Position numbers and translations under genes: made by a program
Notes under the pieces: model-generated
What the model saw: only the letters and a program-made list of their open reading frames with translations
What the model was told of the DNA's origin: nothing
Database searches by the model: none
Part shown: positions 63,433 through 64,000 of the stretch, one piece after another
How positions within the stretch are numbered: the first letter of the stretch is position 1
Layout: every line of letters begins with the position of its first letter
From: Sporosarcina sp. JAI121
GTDB lineage: Bacteria; Bacillota; Bacilli; Bacillales_A; Planococcaceae
Reading direction: 5' to 3'
Length of the DNA: 64,000 nucleotides
NCBI RefSeq assembly: GCF_013408665.1
Contig: NZ_JACCCL010000001.1
Span: forward strand, 759,136 to 823,135

Positions 63433-63477
63433 AACCTCCGAAAAAGGAAAACTCCTTATCGGAGGTTTTTCTTTTTT
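63433..63477 (+). terminator. Terminator of rraA
   Basis: AACCTCCG and CGGAGGTT pair, with an inner AAGGA / TCCTT, followed by TTTCTTTTTT. Confidence 0.88.
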
Positions 63478-63501
63478 ATGATCAACGGCGATGTGCAACG
63501 C

Positions 63502-63530
63502 TTTACAATAAACCGTATTCGATTTATAAT
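63502..63530 (+). promoter_or_regulatory. Sigma-A promoter of the clpB-like gene
   Basis: TTTACA (63502-63507), a 17-bp spacer and TATAAT (63525-63530) are nearly consensus, 59 nt before the start codon. Confidence 0.82.
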
Positions 63531-63536
63531 TTAATT

Positions 63537-63553
63537 AATCAAAGATAGTCAAA
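63537..63553 (+). promoter_or_regulatory. CtsR operator
   Basis: AATCAAAGATAGTCAAA matches the CtsR heptad direct repeat (RGTCAAANANRGTCAAA) with one difference. It covers the expected transcription start, where CtsR represses clp genes until heat or protein stress. Confidence 0.78.
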
Positions 63554-63588
63554 GTCAAACTGGGAAATATGGAAAGGTGGAAATACAG

Positions 63589-64000
63589 ATGCGAATGGAT
63601 GGACAACAAGAAGACCAACGTACACCTCTGGAACAATTTGGGCGAAACCTTGTAGAAGAAGTGAAGAAAGGCAAAATGGACCCTGTTATCGGACGTGACG
63701 AAGAAATAAGGAACGTTATCCGGATATTATCGAGGAAGACGAAAAATAATCCTGTCCTTATCGGCGAACCCGGCGTCGGGAAAACAGCAATCGTTGAAGG
63801 GCTTGCTCAACGGATAGTAAAAGGCGACGTACCGGAAGGATTGAAAGATCGTCAAATCTTCGAACTGGATATGAGCGCACTTATCGCCGGTGCGAAATAC
63901 CGCGGGGAATTTGAGGAACGCTTGAAAGGCGTGCTTCAACAAGTGAAAGACAGTACGGGGGAAATCATTCTTTTCATCGATGAAATCCATACGATCGTCG
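63589..64000 (+). CDS. clpB: ClpB-type AAA+ ATPase lacking the N-domain (cut by window end)
   Basis: ATG 63589 follows GGAAAGGTGG. After only about 12 residues the sequence enters the first AAA+ module in ClpB style: [38 protein letters not shown], Walker [28 protein letters not shown], and Walker [12 protein letters not shown] at the window edge. Full-length ClpB has about 150 N-terminal residues (Clp_N) before this point; upstream sequence here is promoter and operator, not coding. It could be a native N-truncated disaggregase or a related Clp with another partner. The right end cannot be judged. Confidence 0.82.
   Translation, partial: MRMDGQQEDQRTPLEQFGRNLVEEVKKGKMDPVIGRDEEIRNVIRILSRKTKNNPVLIGEPGVGKTAIVEGLAQRIVKGDVPEGLKDRQIFELDMSALIAGAKYRGEFEERLKGVLQQVKDSTGEIILFIDEIHTIV

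Overview
The window reads as a chromosomal segment of a motile, low-to-moderate GC Firmicute of the Planococcaceae, most like Sporosarcina. This is an inference from gene order and protein style: secA-prfB-cccB-ftsEX-ctpB-minJ-csbA, addBA, yisKL and yitS/U/V/W follow Bacillus subtilis neighbourhoods. Strong Shine-Dalgarno sites, frequent TTG/GTG starts and many rho-independent terminators fit the same group. No rRNA, tRNA, CRISPR array, transposase gene or prophage was seen.

Region 1 (1-9.4 kb) is a flagellin cluster. It holds a standard flagellin gene split by a 363-nt group I intron, a giant 1218-residue flagellin whose variable region carries eight related domains, and a third flagellin with one in-frame ochre codon. 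Small genes of unknown function lie between them.

Region 2 (9.4-22.7 kb) is an accessory zone with low gene density. It contains a decayed winged-helix (replication-type) gene and a MarR regulator with an SDR oxidoreductase under a clear operator. It also has two intact and one decayed 35-residue holin-like toxin loci, and a two-gene module (cytoplasmic trypsin-nuclease fusion plus papain-like hydrolase) flanked by palindromic repeats in opposite orientation. An intracellular subtilisin, a LysM-3D cell-wall protein and a chemoreceptor complete it.

Region 3 (22.9-28.9 kb) returns to motility: a sigma-D-type promoter drives flaG-fliD-fliS-fliT, followed by a polytopic chemoreceptor, a receptor remnant, a PilZ protein and hpf. 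Region 4 (29-41.3 kb) is a core block for secretion, translation termination and cell division: secA, prfB (with programmed +1 frameshift), cccB, ftsE-ftsX with an M23 hydrolase, a membrane protein with a ResA-like thioredoxin, ctpB, minJ and csbA.

Region 5 (41.3-45.7 kb) starts with a ~740-bp array of ~21-bp units. It continues with azlCD, a TVP38-type membrane protein, a broken GGDEF remnant, a cluster of the palindromic repeats, and an (ACTT)8 tract upstream of addB. Region 6 (45.7-64 kb) holds addB-addA-DUF418, yisK, yisL, a 39-residue membrane ORF, a second minisatellite with an 82-bp higher-order unit, a membrane-anchored GH13-like protein lacking key catalytic residues, a CoA-disulfide-reductase-like flavoprotein, yitS, yitU, yitV, yitW, an RraA-like protein, and the start of a ClpB-type ATPase without its N-domain behind a CtsR-like operator.

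The most notable signals are the flagellin intron (its guide sequence supplies the stop codon of the unspliced message), the two minisatellites placed just after operon terminators, the protease-nuclease module, and the giant flagellin.
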